DNA of 9,661 nt from Thermoflexus hugenholtzii JAD2 (GTDB lineage: Bacteria > Chloroflexota > Dehalococcoidia > SHYB01), in the NCBI GenBank assembly GCA_945861815.1, contig CAMAVV010000044.1, positions 1 to 9,661 of the forward strand. Direction: 5' to 3'. Below, piece after piece: positions 1-6,709 of this stretch; the stretch's first letter is position 1, and each line of letters begins with the position of its first letter. The notes beneath the pieces are model-generated. The model had not been told where the DNA came from and searched no databases. It worked only from the letters and a program-made list of their open reading frames with translations. The translations under genes and the position numbers were made by a program.

Positions 1-234
1 ACCCAGCGGGACGCCAAGCAGATGGTGCGCGAGATCAAGGGCTACCCGGTGCTGGAGGGCGTGCGCGGCCAGGCGGGAGCGGACGTGGCGAAGCTGGAAG
101 AGGCGATCCTAAAGCTGTCAGCCTTCGTGGACGCGCACCCGGAGATCAAAGAGATGGATATGAATCCGGTCTTTGCTTACGCGGACGGCATCGCCGCTGT
201 GGACGCGCGCATCGTGCTGGAGGCAGCGGGCTAG
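1..234 (+). CDS. ADP-forming acyl-CoA synthetase, ATP-grasp (beta-type) subunit or domain, C-terminal fragment
   Basis: Partial gene; the frame is open from base 1 and ends at TAG 232-234, leaving 77 codons of the C-terminus. The residues include EMDMNPVFAYADG followed by AVDARIVL. This is the typical end of the ATP-grasp domain in NDP-forming acetyl/acyl-CoA synthetases (E-hydrophobic-D-x-NP, then the D-A-R-I segment). Such subunits transfer phosphate between a histidine of the alpha subunit and ADP or GDP, making ATP from acyl-CoA or running in reverse. The 5' end lies outside the window, so a separate beta subunit cannot be told from the end of a fused alpha-beta protein. It converges with the lipoprotein gene after only 6 nt. 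A complete alpha subunit lies on the same strand about 2.9 kb downstream. The family call is confident; the acyl substrate is unknown. Confidence 0.85.
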   Translation, partial: TQRDAKQMVREIKGYPVLEGVRGQAGADVAKLEEAILKLSAFVDAHPEIKEMDMNPVFAYADGIAAVDARIVLEAAG

Positions 235-240
235 CAGCGC

Positions 241-852
241 TTACTGGGTAGGGCGGAAGTCCACAGCCCCTGGCGGGATGTTGTACTTCGCAAGGGTCTG
301 CGCCGTAAGCAGGCTGGCGCGCCGCACGTCAGGGCTGGATTGATAGGCCACCAACTGCTGCGCGATGCGCGCCGATTCTGCCGTGTCACTCTTGGCAAGG
401 GCCACCTTGAAATCATAGGAGAGCTTGACCACGCGCTCGGCGGAGCGTATCGCCAAGACGCGTACTTCAACCAGGTCAGGTATCTCGACAGGCGGGGCAA
501 GGGCCGTCACATCTCTCAGGTAGTGCTCAGCCAGGGCGATGCCGCGGTCGGTCAGTCGCGCGATGACCGCCTGGTCGTTCGTGATAAAGACGGCCGTCCC
601 GGTGCCTGTGTATTCAGCAAGGAAGACATTGCTCATCGTGTTGAACGCCTTCAGGTAGTCGAAGGCTTTGAGGGCATCGCCAGTGAAGACGAGCACTGGC
701 GTCGGCGATGGCGTTGGAGGGCGGGTGGGCGTTGGGGGAACGGGAGTCGCCGTGGGCTCTTTGGACGATGAGCTGCAGGCAACAATCAAGGGAAGAGCCA
801 AGACGACAAGCAGTCCACGTAGCGCCAGTTTGGCTGAACTCGCTTTTGCCAT
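241..852 (-). CDS. Predicted lipoprotein with Ser/Thr/Pro linker and conserved C-terminal domain
   Basis: 203-residue protein of unknown function. Residues 1-26 form a lipoprotein signal peptide: a positive start, a hydrophobic stretch, then an IVAC lipobox with Cys26 as the predicted lipidated residue. Residues 27-53 are a Ser/Thr/Pro-rich spacer (repeated TPxP-like units), as in surface lipoproteins of Chloroflexota and Gram-positives. Residues about 60-203 are a mostly helical domain that aligns almost without gaps to the C-terminal domain of the gene just upstream: PPVEIPDLVEV at 120-130 and LAKYNIP at 187-193. The start at 852 has a GGAGG-type ribosome-binding site (GGAGGGAGG) upstream. 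It begins 21 nt after the upstream stop, so the two genes are probably co-transcribed. It is likely exported and anchored outside the membrane. I see no catalytic motif. Confidence 0.8.
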   Translation of the reverse strand: MAKASSAKLALRGLLVVLALPLIVACSSSSKEPTATPVPPTPTRPPTPSPTPVLVFTGDALKAFDYLKAFNTMSNVFLAEYTGTGTAVFITNDQAVIARLTDRGIALAEHYLRDVTALAPPVEIPDLVEVRVLAIRSAERVVKLSYDFKVALAKSDTAESARIAQQLVAYQSSPDVRRASLLTAQTLAKYNIPPGAVDFRPTQ

Positions 853-873
853 CAGGCCGCCTCCCTCCAGTGT

Positions 874-1800
874 CTAGTCCCGGTCGTAGCCGACTTCCCT
901 ATCGGGGATGTTGAACTTCGCCAAGACTTCCTCTTGGAGCTTAGTGGCAAGCTCGGCATCGGAATCATCGCCGATATCTTCGATCTGCGCCGCGATTCTC
1001 GTCAGCGCGCTCGCGTTGCCGGCCAGCAAGGCCGAGCGGAACTCCGCAAAGGCCTTCACGAGCTTCCCTGCCAGGCTGTCGCTCACCTTCTTCAGTTCCA
1101 CAAGCTCTGGGATGCCGGTAGGAGGCTGGAGCTCGTTCAACCGCTTTTGCAACCCATCTGCGGCCTGCACGAGCTTGCCCACAGCCGCGTTCAGCGCGAG
1201 GGGGTTCTGCAGCGTCTGTGGATTATCGAGGCCAGCGCCTAGGAAAGCGGCTGTGAAATCGTCGCCAAGCTTGTTGTAGTCCTTGAGGAACTTTATGGCG
1301 GCGGCGCGCTGGCCCTCTATCGTAACCGCCACCTTCGCCGAGGCGGAGAGGATGATGACGTCTTTGGCTACCTTGGCCTGCTTTCCGGAGAGGTCAAGGG
1401 TCAGCGAGAGCTTGGCTTCGACAGCCGGCGAAAGAGGCGTCTGGTCGTTGTTGTTCAGCTCCACGGCGATGCTGTGAAGTCCCTTTTCGTAGCCGGTGAG
1501 CTTCACGCTCGTCTTGGCTGTGCGAAGGACCACTTCGCCGTTGAAGCGGATGGCGATGTGCCCTGCCCCTGCCTTGTTCGCCTTGCCGATGGCCTTGGCA
1601 TCCAGCTTGAAGTTCGAGACCTTGACCTTAACCTCCAGGATGTTGTCTTTGAAGGTCTGGCCGTCCACAAGCTTCTCGAAGCGTATCGCCGGAGCCTTGT
1701 CTGTCTTCGCAATAGCGACGGCTGGCGCAAAGGCCGAGACGATGAGCAATAGGATGAGTCCAAGAGAGAACGCTGGGAAGACGAGACGCCGGGTCAGCAT
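874..1800 (-). CDS. Predicted secreted protein: Ig-like N-terminal domain plus domain shared with downstream lipoprotein
   Basis: 308 residues from the preferred ATG at 1800. The frame stays open to an ATG at 1839. The 1800 start is better because GGAGGT lies 7 nt upstream and the protein then begins directly with a signal sequence: MLTRR, a hydrophobic core (7-24), and a possible AxA-type cleavage near residues 27-31. Residues about 36-137 look like a beta-sandwich. The GAGHIAIRFNG and GLHSIAVELNNNDQ segments recall DUF4399/Ig-like exported domains; this is tentative. Residues about 165-308 are predicted helical and match the lipoprotein encoded next: PPTGIPELVEL at 226-236 and LAKFNIP at 293-299. 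No lipobox Cys is present, so it is either secreted or held by an uncleaved helix. It probably leads a two-gene operon driven by the promoter at 1843-1871. Function unknown. Confidence 0.8.
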   Translation of the reverse strand: MLTRRLVFPAFSLGLILLLIVSAFAPAVAIAKTDKAPAIRFEKLVDGQTFKDNILEVKVKVSNFKLDAKAIGKANKAGAGHIAIRFNGEVVLRTAKTSVKLTGYEKGLHSIAVELNNNDQTPLSPAVEAKLSLTLDLSGKQAKVAKDVIILSASAKVAVTIEGQRAAAIKFLKDYNKLGDDFTAAFLGAGLDNPQTLQNPLALNAAVGKLVQAADGLQKRLNELQPPTGIPELVELKKVSDSLAGKLVKAFAEFRSALLAGNASALTRIAAQIEDIGDDSDAELATKLQEEVLAKFNIPDREVGYDRD

Positions 1801-1807
1801 CGCCACT

Positions 1808-1813
1808 ACCTCC
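1808..1813 (-). promoter_or_regulatory. Ribosome-binding site fixing the 1800 start
   Basis: GGAGGT on the minus strand, 7 nt before the ATG at 1800. The alternative ATG at 1839 would add 13 residues (MACDTAKLAEVVA) ahead of the signal peptide. It also falls at the predicted transcription start, leaving almost no leader. Confidence 0.7.
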
Positions 1814-1842
1814 GCGAGTTTCGCAGTATCGCAAGCCACAAC

Positions 1843-1871
1843 ACTATACGGCCTAAGGCACTATTCGTCAT
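1843..1871 (-). promoter_or_regulatory. Predicted sigma70-type promoter for the secreted-protein operon
   Basis: Read on the minus strand: a -35-like ATGACG (1866-1871), a 17-bp spacer, then a -10-like TATAGT (1843-1848). Transcription would begin near 1836 and leave a leader of about 35 nt with the GGAGGT site. The spacer contains the 9-bp palindrome GCCTTAGGC, a possible operator. The -35 matches TTGACA at 4 of 6 positions, so this is a reasonable but unproven call. Confidence 0.4.
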
Positions 1872-1903
1872 CATGGGAAGAACTTCAGGCTAGCCGGGCG
1901 CCG

Positions 1904-2920
1904 TCATAAAAGTTCGATGACCGCCTTTGCGAGGGCATCCTGGTCGTGGCGGACGAACTTACCCGCCGCGAGCAGTGGCCTGCCGATGACGCGGGAGACT
2001 AACCCTTCGCACACTGCTTTATCGACGACGACGGGGTGCGCCTTTTCAGCGGTGTACCGGGCGATGGCAGACTTCGGCATCTGCGACGTGTTTACCAAAA
2101 CGCTGTCCAGCGTCCCGTGGTTGCCAAGGTAGCGCTGGATCTCTTTGATGTAGTCGGAGGCCTTGAAGCCGTCAGTTTCGCCGTGCTTGGTCATAAGGTT
2201 GCAGATGTAGACCGTCTTGGCGCGCGAGCGCTGTATCGCCTGGGGCACGCCCGTCACCAGGAGGTTAGGAACGATGCTGGTGTAGAGGTCGCCGGGGCCG
2301 ATGACGACAACATCGGCCTCCTCTATAGCACGCGCCGTTTCCGGCAGCACGGTAGCCTTCTGCTGAAGGTAGACGTAGTCGATGGGAACATCGGGGTCCA
2401 GGGTCCGTATGTCCAGGTGCGCTTCGCCCACCACCGTCTTGCCGTTCTTCAGCTTTGCGCACAGGTTCGTGTTGGTGAGCGTCACCGGGAGCACACGGCC
2501 TTTGATGCCAAGGAGGCGTCCCATCTCGTCAACGGCCTTGTCCGTCCCCCCGGCGAGGTTGGTGAGCACAGTGAGGAAGAGGTTGCCGAAACTGTGGCCG
2601 GTCAAGCCGTTCCCTGTGTCGAACCGGTACTCCAGGAGGCTCTTCAGCGTCGCGCGGGCATGGTCGTCCGGCGTCAAGGCGAGGAGGCACTGGCGAAGGT
2701 CGCCGGGCGGCAGGATGCCAAACTCGTCGCGCAGGCGGCCTGAACTGCCGCCGCTATCGGTCATGGTGACGACGGCGGTGAGGTGCACCGGGTAGCGCTT
2801 CAGCCCCGAGAGGATAGTGAAGCTGCCCGTGCCGCCGCCAATGACGACGACCTTTTTTGTAGAAAGCGCACGCGTCGAAAGAGGCTTGCCCGGCGACCGG
2901 GCCGTTGTAGATGGTGTCAT
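1904..2920 (-). CDS. yvcK: YvcK/GlmR-family UDP-sugar-binding protein (CofD-like; 'gluconeogenesis factor')
   Basis: 338 residues, full length for the family. In Bacillus and relatives this cytoplasmic protein binds UDP-GlcNAc and links carbon status to cell-envelope precursor supply; it is needed on gluconeogenic carbon. Signature segments are all visible: GGGTG at 28-32 (Rossmann-like loop after the KKVVVI strand), TDSGGSSGRL at 54-63, GHSFGNL at 108-114, IGPGDLYTS at 207-215, and NLMTKHGETDGF at 241-252. The fold is shared with CofD (2-phospho-L-lactate transferase), but these motifs and the lack of F420 genes nearby favour YvcK. The start at 2920 gives a 22-residue tail before the first strand; its ribosome-binding site is weak, so the exact start is less sure. 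The usual neighbours rapZ and whiA are absent here. It has its own promoter at 2974-3002. Confidence 0.93.
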   Translation of the reverse strand: MTPSTTARSPGKPLSTRALSTKKVVVIGGGTGSFTILSGLKRYPVHLTAVVTMTDSGGSSGRLRDEFGILPPGDLRQCLLALTPDDHARATLKSLLEYRFDTGNGLTGHSFGNLFLTVLTNLAGGTDKAVDEMGRLLGIKGRVLPVTLTNTNLCAKLKNGKTVVGEAHLDIRTLDPDVPIDYVYLQQKATVLPETARAIEEADVVVIGPGDLYTSIVPNLLVTGVPQAIQRSRAKTVYICNLMTKHGETDGFKASDYIKEIQRYLGNHGTLDSVLVNTSQMPKSAIARYTAEKAHPVVVDKAVCEGLVSRVIGRPLLAAGKFVRHDQDALAKAVIELL

Positions 2921-2973
2921 ACAGCCGCCGGTGGGGATGATTGGGGGAGGAACCCTAGGGACTTCGCAGGACG

Positions 2974-3002
2974 ATTGTACGGGCCAGCGCCCGGTTATTC
3001 AA
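2974..3002 (-). promoter_or_regulatory. Predicted sigma70 promoter of yvcK
   Basis: Minus-strand TTGAAT (-35, 2997-3002), an exact 17-bp spacer, and TACAAT (-10, 2974-2979). Both boxes match consensus at 5 of 6 and 4 of 6 positions or better. Start of transcription would be near 2967, giving a leader of about 47 nt. The spacer holds an inverted repeat, CGGGC-4 nt-GCCCG, a possible operator sitting between the two boxes. Confidence 0.6.
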
Positions 3003-3029
3003 CAGAAATAGAGGCGAGCGCGTGACAAA

Positions 3030-3062
3030 TCACCTAGGTGGGTGAGACACCGCCGCTATACT
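3030..3062 (+). promoter_or_regulatory. Possible promoter/operator of the acyl-CoA synthetase alpha gene
   Basis: A good -10-like TATACT lies at 3057-3062, 35 nt before the ATG, but no convincing -35 stands 16-18 bp upstream. Instead that position is covered by a perfect 10-bp palindrome, CACCTAGGTG (3031-3040), which overlaps a second inverted match of TCACC (3030-3034) with GGTGA (3041-3045). A weak -35 under a palindrome suits an activator- or repressor-controlled promoter. This is inference. Confidence 0.3.
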
Positions 3063-3097
3063 AGGCACAGAAGAGAGCGTCAGGCGAAGGGGGCCCT

Positions 3098-4504
3098 ATG
3101 CCGCTGCCAGCAACCCGAGAGGAGCGCATCGCCCAGCTGCGGCGTATCTTCATGCCGCGCGGCGTCGCCGTGGTAGGCGCCTCGCCGACCCCAGGCAAGC
3201 TCGGCAACCTTATCGTCAACAACCTCAAGAACGCCGGGTTCACAGGCAATATCTACCCAGTCAACCCCAACTTCCCCGAAGTCGCCGGCCTCACGTGCTA
3301 CCCCTCGCTGGAGGCGGTGCCCGGCGACACCGATGTGGCGGTGGTCGCCATCCCCGCGCCCGCCATCGCCGGGCTTGCGCCTGCCGCCGGGAAGAAGGGC
3401 ATTGCCGGGCTGGTGGTCATCAGCTCAGGCTTTGCCGAGGTGGGCCAGCGCGCCTTACAGGACGAGTTGGTGAAGGCGGCCCGCGCCAACAACCTGCGCA
3501 TCCTCGGCCCTAACATCTACGGTTATTTCTACACCCCGCTCAAGCTCTGCGCCACCTTCGCCATGCCCTACACCGAGCCTGGCGGCGTCGCCCTCGTCTC
3601 CCAAAGCGGCGGCGTGGCGAACGCCATCCTTGGATATAGCCGCTCGCGGCGCATGGGCGTCTCCGCCATCGTGGGCCTGGGAAACAAGGCCGATATCGAC
3701 GATAGCGACGCGCTGGAGTTCTTCGGCCAGGACCCGAACACACAGGTCATCGCCCTGCACATCGAAGGGCTGAAAGACGGGCGCGCCTTCATGGAGACGG
3801 CGAAGCGCATATCGAAGGTCAAGCCCGTGGTGGTGCTGAAGGGCGGGCGGAGCAGCGCCGGGGCAAAGGCCGCCTCGTCGCACACCGCCTCCCTGGCAGG
3901 CGAAGACCGAGTGTACGACGCCGCCTTCCGCCAATCGGGCCTCATCCGCGCGCGCACGTTGGAGGACCTCCTCGATTGGTCCCGCGCCTTGCAACTGCTC
4001 CCTGACCCGGCAGGCGAAAACGTCCTCATCGTCTGCGGCGCCGGTGGCCTTGGCGTGCTGATGGCGGACGCTTGCGCCGACCACGGCTTGCGCCTGCCGC
4101 CCCTGCCGCCCGACCTACAGCAGGCGATGAAGGCCTGCATCCCGCCCTTCGGCTCGGTGAACAACCCCATCGACGTGACAGGCGGCGAAGGCGCGGAGAC
4201 GTACCGCAAGGTCATCTCCCTGGCGCTCAACGATAGCCGGGTGCACGCCCTGGTCTTCGGCTACTGGCACACGCCCCTTGCGCCGCCGCTGGCCTTCGCC
4301 AAGATGCTTATCGATCTGGTCAAAGAGGCGAAGGGCAAGGGTATCGTGAAGCCGGTGGTGGTGGGCCTGGCAGGCGATGTGGAGGTGGAGGATGCGGTGC
4401 GATTGCTAGAGGCGAACGGCATCCCTGCCTACGCCTACGCGGTGGAGCAGGCCATCGGCGCGCTGGCGGCGAGGTACAGGTTTTGGAGGGGGCGGCGGGA
4501 GTAG
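3098..4504 (+). CDS. ADP-forming acetyl/acyl-CoA synthetase, alpha subunit
   Basis: 468 residues, the usual size of a stand-alone alpha subunit (CoA-binding plus two succinyl-CoA-ligase-like domains). It converts acyl-CoA + ADP + Pi to acid + ATP + CoA, or the reverse, together with an ATP-grasp beta subunit. Residues about 14-140 are the Rossmann-type CoA-binding domain (VAVVGASP at 23-30, ILGPNIYG at 135-142). Residues about 160-300 are the first ligase domain with VSQSGGVANAI at 167-177. SSHTASLAGED at 260-270 holds His262, the expected phospho-histidine. Residues about 305-460 are the second ligase domain (CGAGGLGVLMAD at 313-324, NNPIDVTGG at 355-363). No ATP-grasp domain follows, so a separate partner is required; the fragment at 1-234 is the obvious candidate. 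ATG 3098 is preceded by AAGGGGG 4 nt upstream. The acyl substrate cannot be read from sequence. Confidence 0.92.
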   Translation: MPLPATREERIAQLRRIFMPRGVAVVGASPTPGKLGNLIVNNLKNAGFTGNIYPVNPNFPEVAGLTCYPSLEAVPGDTDVAVVAIPAPAIAGLAPAAGKKGIAGLVVISSGFAEVGQRALQDELVKAARANNLRILGPNIYGYFYTPLKLCATFAMPYTEPGGVALVSQSGGVANAILGYSRSRRMGVSAIVGLGNKADIDDSDALEFFGQDPNTQVIALHIEGLKDGRAFMETAKRISKVKPVVVLKGGRSSAGAKAASSHTASLAGEDRVYDAAFRQSGLIRARTLEDLLDWSRALQLLPDPAGENVLIVCGAGGLGVLMADACADHGLRLPPLPPDLQQAMKACIPPFGSVNNPIDVTGGEGAETYRKVISLALNDSRVHALVFGYWHTPLAPPLAFAKMLIDLVKEAKGKGIVKPVVVGLAGDVEVEDAVRLLEANGIPAYAYAVEQAIGALAARYRFWRGRRE

Positions 4505-4604
4505 GCGACCTAACCCATTCCCTGAGAAGGAAGGGGTATTTCGCTTGCGTACACAAAGGCGTTTGTTGTAGACATCGAAATGTCCCTCTCCTGTGGGAGA
4601 GGGA
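4505..4604. repeat. Structured intergenic repeat, copy 1
   Basis: About 100 bp between two convergent genes, matching 9413-9579 in the same orientation. Shared blocks in order: CGACCTAACCC, a purine/pyrimidine hairpin around TTCCCT/AAGGAAGGGG, ATTTCGCTTGCGTA, a GTTTGTTGTAG-like segment, and a terminal hairpin. The terminal hairpin is TCCCTCTCC (4583-4591), loop TGTG, GGAGAGGGA (4596-4604): nine perfect base pairs. In this copy the first hairpin has decayed relative to copy 2. No U-run follows either arm, so it is not a textbook terminator, though it could still stop or stabilise the two convergent transcripts. It could be a REP- or MITE-like element. Confidence 0.75.
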
Positions 4605-4640
4605 TTAAGGGAGAGGTCGAATAGACAGAGCCCCCTGCGC

Positions 4641-5018
4641 CTAGCTCCCAAACGCCCGGCTCAGCTGGTGGCCCGCCCACACTGCCAGCAGGCCCAGGAC
4701 CACTTGAAGCACGACGTTCGCGATGGCGGCGGCGATGCGCTCGTCGCGCAGGAGGGCGAAGGTCTCGAAGCCGAAGGCCGAGAAGGTGGTGAAGCCGCCA
4801 AGAAGGCCGGTAGTCAGCAGCAGGCGCGTGTGGCTACTGATGAAGTCGTGGCTCTCCGCGAGGCCGAGGATGAGGCCGATGGCGAAGCAGCCGAGGACGT
4901 TGACGGCCAGGGTCCCGTAGGGGAACGACTTCCCGCCGCTCATGACCCAGGTGCTAAGGCCATAGCGCAGGATGGAGCCGACAGCCCCGCCGACGCCGAC
5001 GAGCACGACGTTGAGCAT
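4641..5018 (-). CDS. crcB: CrcB/Fluc fluoride ion channel
   Basis: 125 residues, full length for Fluc, a dual-topology dimeric membrane channel that lets toxic fluoride leave the cell. Four hydrophobic segments are visible (about 3-19, 33-53, 66-88, 97-118). Family hallmarks are GGAVGSILRYG at 10-20, GTLAVNVLGCF at 35-45 with the conserved pore Asn40, and GGFTTFSAFGFE at 74-85. This last segment carries the paired phenylalanines (Phe79 and Phe82 by position) that line the fluoride path. It is the last gene of a three-gene operon and starts 4 nt after the comB stop. The ribosome-binding site is weak and sits inside the end of comB, which points to coupled translation. A single subunit gene suggests a homodimer. 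I see no fluoride riboswitch upstream of the operon. Confidence 0.95.
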   Translation of the reverse strand: MLNVVLVGVGGAVGSILRYGLSTWVMSGGKSFPYGTLAVNVLGCFAIGLILGLAESHDFISSHTRLLLTTGLLGGFTTFSAFGFETFALLRDERIAAAIANVVLQVVLGLLAVWAGHQLSRAFGS

Positions 5019-5022
5019 GTGC

Positions 5023-5745
5023 CTACTTTAGCTTTATGACTTCGCCGCGCACAAGGGCGGGGACGGCCTTCAGCGCGTCAACCTTGGCGCAATCGGCAAG
5101 GTCGCGCGCGAGGCCGGAGGCGGCTAGCGCCTTGCCTGAAGGCGATTCGCGAAGGGCGGCGGCCACACGACCGCGATAGCCTTCATAGAGAGAGAGGGCA
5201 TATGCCGCCTCTTCGGTAGGCGCTGCATCGCCAATCGCATCCAGCAATCTCGCCACGTAGGCCCCCGCGCACACCGTATCGTCCAGCACAGGCGCCTTCT
5301 CGCGGCCAGCGCAGACAAGGACGATATCGCCGTGACCCTTCGCCAGGTAGCGCACGATGGCCCCCTGGTTGAGGAAGCTCCCGGCAAGGGTCTCCCTCGC
5401 CTTCGCCGTCGCCTTGAGCGCCAGCGTCCCGTTCGTCGTCGTGAAGACGATCGACTTCCCCTTCACCACCTTGGCCGTGTAGTCGCGGGGCGAGTTACCC
5501 AGGTCGAAACCCTTGATGCGCAGGCCGTGACGCTCGCCGCCAAGGAGCGCAACTTCAGGGGAGAGCCTCGCCTTGACGCGCCTCGCCTCTGCGATGGTGG
5601 CGACAGGGATGACGCGACGTGCGCCACTGGCGATGGCCTGGCTGATCGTCGAAGTGGCGCGGGTGACGTCGATGACGACGGCGCGCCATGAGGGAAGGTC
5701 GAGGCCCTTGAGGTTCGCAGGCGTGAGGGCGACGTGCAACCTCAC
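5023..5745 (-). CDS. comB: ComB-family 2-phosphosulfolactate phosphatase
   Basis: 240 residues from GTG at 5745. ComB removes phosphate from 2-phosphosulfolactate to give sulfolactate, a step of coenzyme M synthesis in methanogens. Many bacteria carry ComB homologues without that pathway, so the substrate here is uncertain. Family segments in order: VVIDVTRATSTI near residue 22, LLGGERHG, IKGFDLGNSPRDY, FTTTNGTLALKA, GSFLNQGA, and VLVCAGREKAPVLDDTVCAGAY. The frame stays open to 5847, but that would add 34 residues that overlap the preceding gene and have no family match. The GTG at 5745 gives the normal start, RLHVALTP, and overlaps the upstream TGA as GTGA (5742-5745), a typical coupled start. 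No other coenzyme M genes are in the window. Confidence 0.9.
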   Translation of the reverse strand: MRLHVALTPANLKGLDLPSWRAVVIDVTRATSTISQAIASGARRVIPVATIAEARRVKARLSPEVALLGGERHGLRIKGFDLGNSPRDYTAKVVKGKSIVFTTTNGTLALKATAKARETLAGSFLNQGAIVRYLAKGHGDIVLVCAGREKAPVLDDTVCAGAYVARLLDAIGDAAPTEEAAYALSLYEGYRGRVAAALRESPSGKALAASGLARDLADCAKVDALKAVPALVRGEVIKLK

Positions 5746-6683
5746 GAGCGCTTCGCCCCGCGCAGAAAGGCCTCGATCGTCTGCTCCGTCGAATAGCGAT
5801 AGCGAAAGCCCGTGGCCTGCTTGAGCTTCTCGTTGCCGGCGACCCATGGGTAGGCGATGAAGTCGAGGCCGGAGGAGTTCGATTGCGATTGCAGGCGCAG
5901 CTTCCAGGCTACGTCCATCACCCCGCCAAGGAGCGACTTGGGGACGGCGACCATGGGCCGCTTGGCCATCTTCGCCACCTGGGTGTAGGGCACCGTGCCG
6001 TCTCCGGCGACGTTGTAGACGCCGGGCGTCCGGCGCTCCAACAGCATGACGAGGATATCGATAAGGTCGTCTTCATGGAGGTACTGCACCGGCGGGTTGT
6101 GGCCTGCGATGCGCACCATCACAGGCTGAAAGACCTTCGCGCCGATGGCCTTCGCGCCGCCGGGCCCCATCACCGGGCAGCCGCGCAGAACCGCGACCTT
6201 CGCGCCAGGGTTAGCGGCGGCGAAGTCGGCAAAGAGGCGTTCCGTCGCCGCCTTGTCGCGCGAGTACTGGAAGCGCTGGTTTGGGCGCAAGGGCGACTCT
6301 TCTGTGAGAGGGACGGGGTTATCGGCGTGGGCGCCATAGGCAGCGGTGCTGCCCAGGTACAGCGCATAGCCGACGCCGCCCGAGGCGCATGCCTGGAGGA
6401 AGTGCTTTGTGCCGTCGATGTTGATCTTGGCGGCCCAGGCCTCCCTGCGCGTCGGCGCGACGACGAAGGCGAGGTGCACCGCGGCGTCCACCTTGTGCTG
6501 TGCGAAGAGGCTTTCGAAGGGCTGGGTGATATCGCGCTGGAGGAAGGTGAGCTTGGCGGGCGGCGCCACAGGCGGGCGCGTGTCTATGCCGATGACCGCC
6601 TCGACGCCGGGGTGCGCCGCCAGCCGCCGCAAGAGCTGCGCGCCGATGTAGCCGCTGACGCCTGTGACCGCAACGCGCCTCAT
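5742..6683 (-). CDS. NAD(P)-dependent epimerase/dehydratase-like extended SDR
   Basis: 313 residues from ATG 6683; an upstream ATG at 6749 is open but would place 22 odd residues before the first beta strand. The start at 6683 has GGGGAGG just upstream and begins MRRVAVTGVSGYIG, the TGxxGxxG dinucleotide-binding loop (7-14). Asp34 after the second strand suggests NAD over NADP. LGSTAAYG at 110-117 and Tyr140-x-x-x-Lys144 (YSRDK) are the catalytic Ser/Thr and YxxxK of extended SDRs. GVYNVAGDGTV at 221-231 is the usual sugar-epimerase-like segment. The substrate is unknown; relatives act on nucleotide sugars but many are uncharacterised. It is the first gene of the operon with comB and crcB. 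Its leader can fold a hairpin over the ribosome-binding site (6691-6709). Confidence 0.88.
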   Translation of the reverse strand: MRRVAVTGVSGYIGAQLLRRLAAHPGVEAVIGIDTRPPVAPPAKLTFLQRDITQPFESLFAQHKVDAAVHLAFVVAPTRREAWAAKINIDGTKHFLQACASGGVGYALYLGSTAAYGAHADNPVPLTEESPLRPNQRFQYSRDKAATERLFADFAAANPGAKVAVLRGCPVMGPGGAKAIGAKVFQPVMVRIAGHNPPVQYLHEDDLIDILVMLLERRTPGVYNVAGDGTVPYTQVAKMAKRPMVAVPKSLLGGVMDVAWKLRLQSQSNSSGLDFIAYPWVAGNEKLKQATGFRYRYSTEQTIEAFLRGAKRS

Positions 6684-6690
6684 AAAGCCT

Positions 6691-6709
6691 CCCCGGTGAG
6701 ATGCCGGGG
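6691..6709 (-). promoter_or_regulatory. Leader hairpin overlapping the SDR ribosome-binding site
   Basis: On the minus-strand transcript, CCCCGG (from 6709), a 7-nt loop, then CCGGGG (ending 6691), followed directly by AGG-CTTT-AUG. The 3' arm of this six-GC-pair stem contains the first four bases of the GGGGAGG ribosome-binding site. Folding would hide the site and limit translation of the operon's first gene. No known riboswitch class is recognised here. Confidence 0.45.

Noticed and set aside
2036..2743. Plus-strand open frame (235 codons) opposite yvcK
   Set aside because: Antisense shadow of a clearly conserved gene; no motif and no ribosome-binding site of note.
3455..4230. Two minus-strand open frames opposite the acyl-CoA synthetase alpha gene
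   Set aside because: Both overlap the same well-supported plus-strand gene and encode Ala/Arg-rich sequence with no family features.
4583..4604. Rho-independent terminator
   Set aside because: The stem is strong but no U-run follows in either direction, and the same structure recurs at 9499-9579 as part of a larger repeat, so it is listed as a repeat.
5746..5847. Upstream 34-residue extension of ComB
   Set aside because: It lies inside the SDR gene, does not resemble ComB N-termini, and the GTGA overlap gives a better start at 5745.
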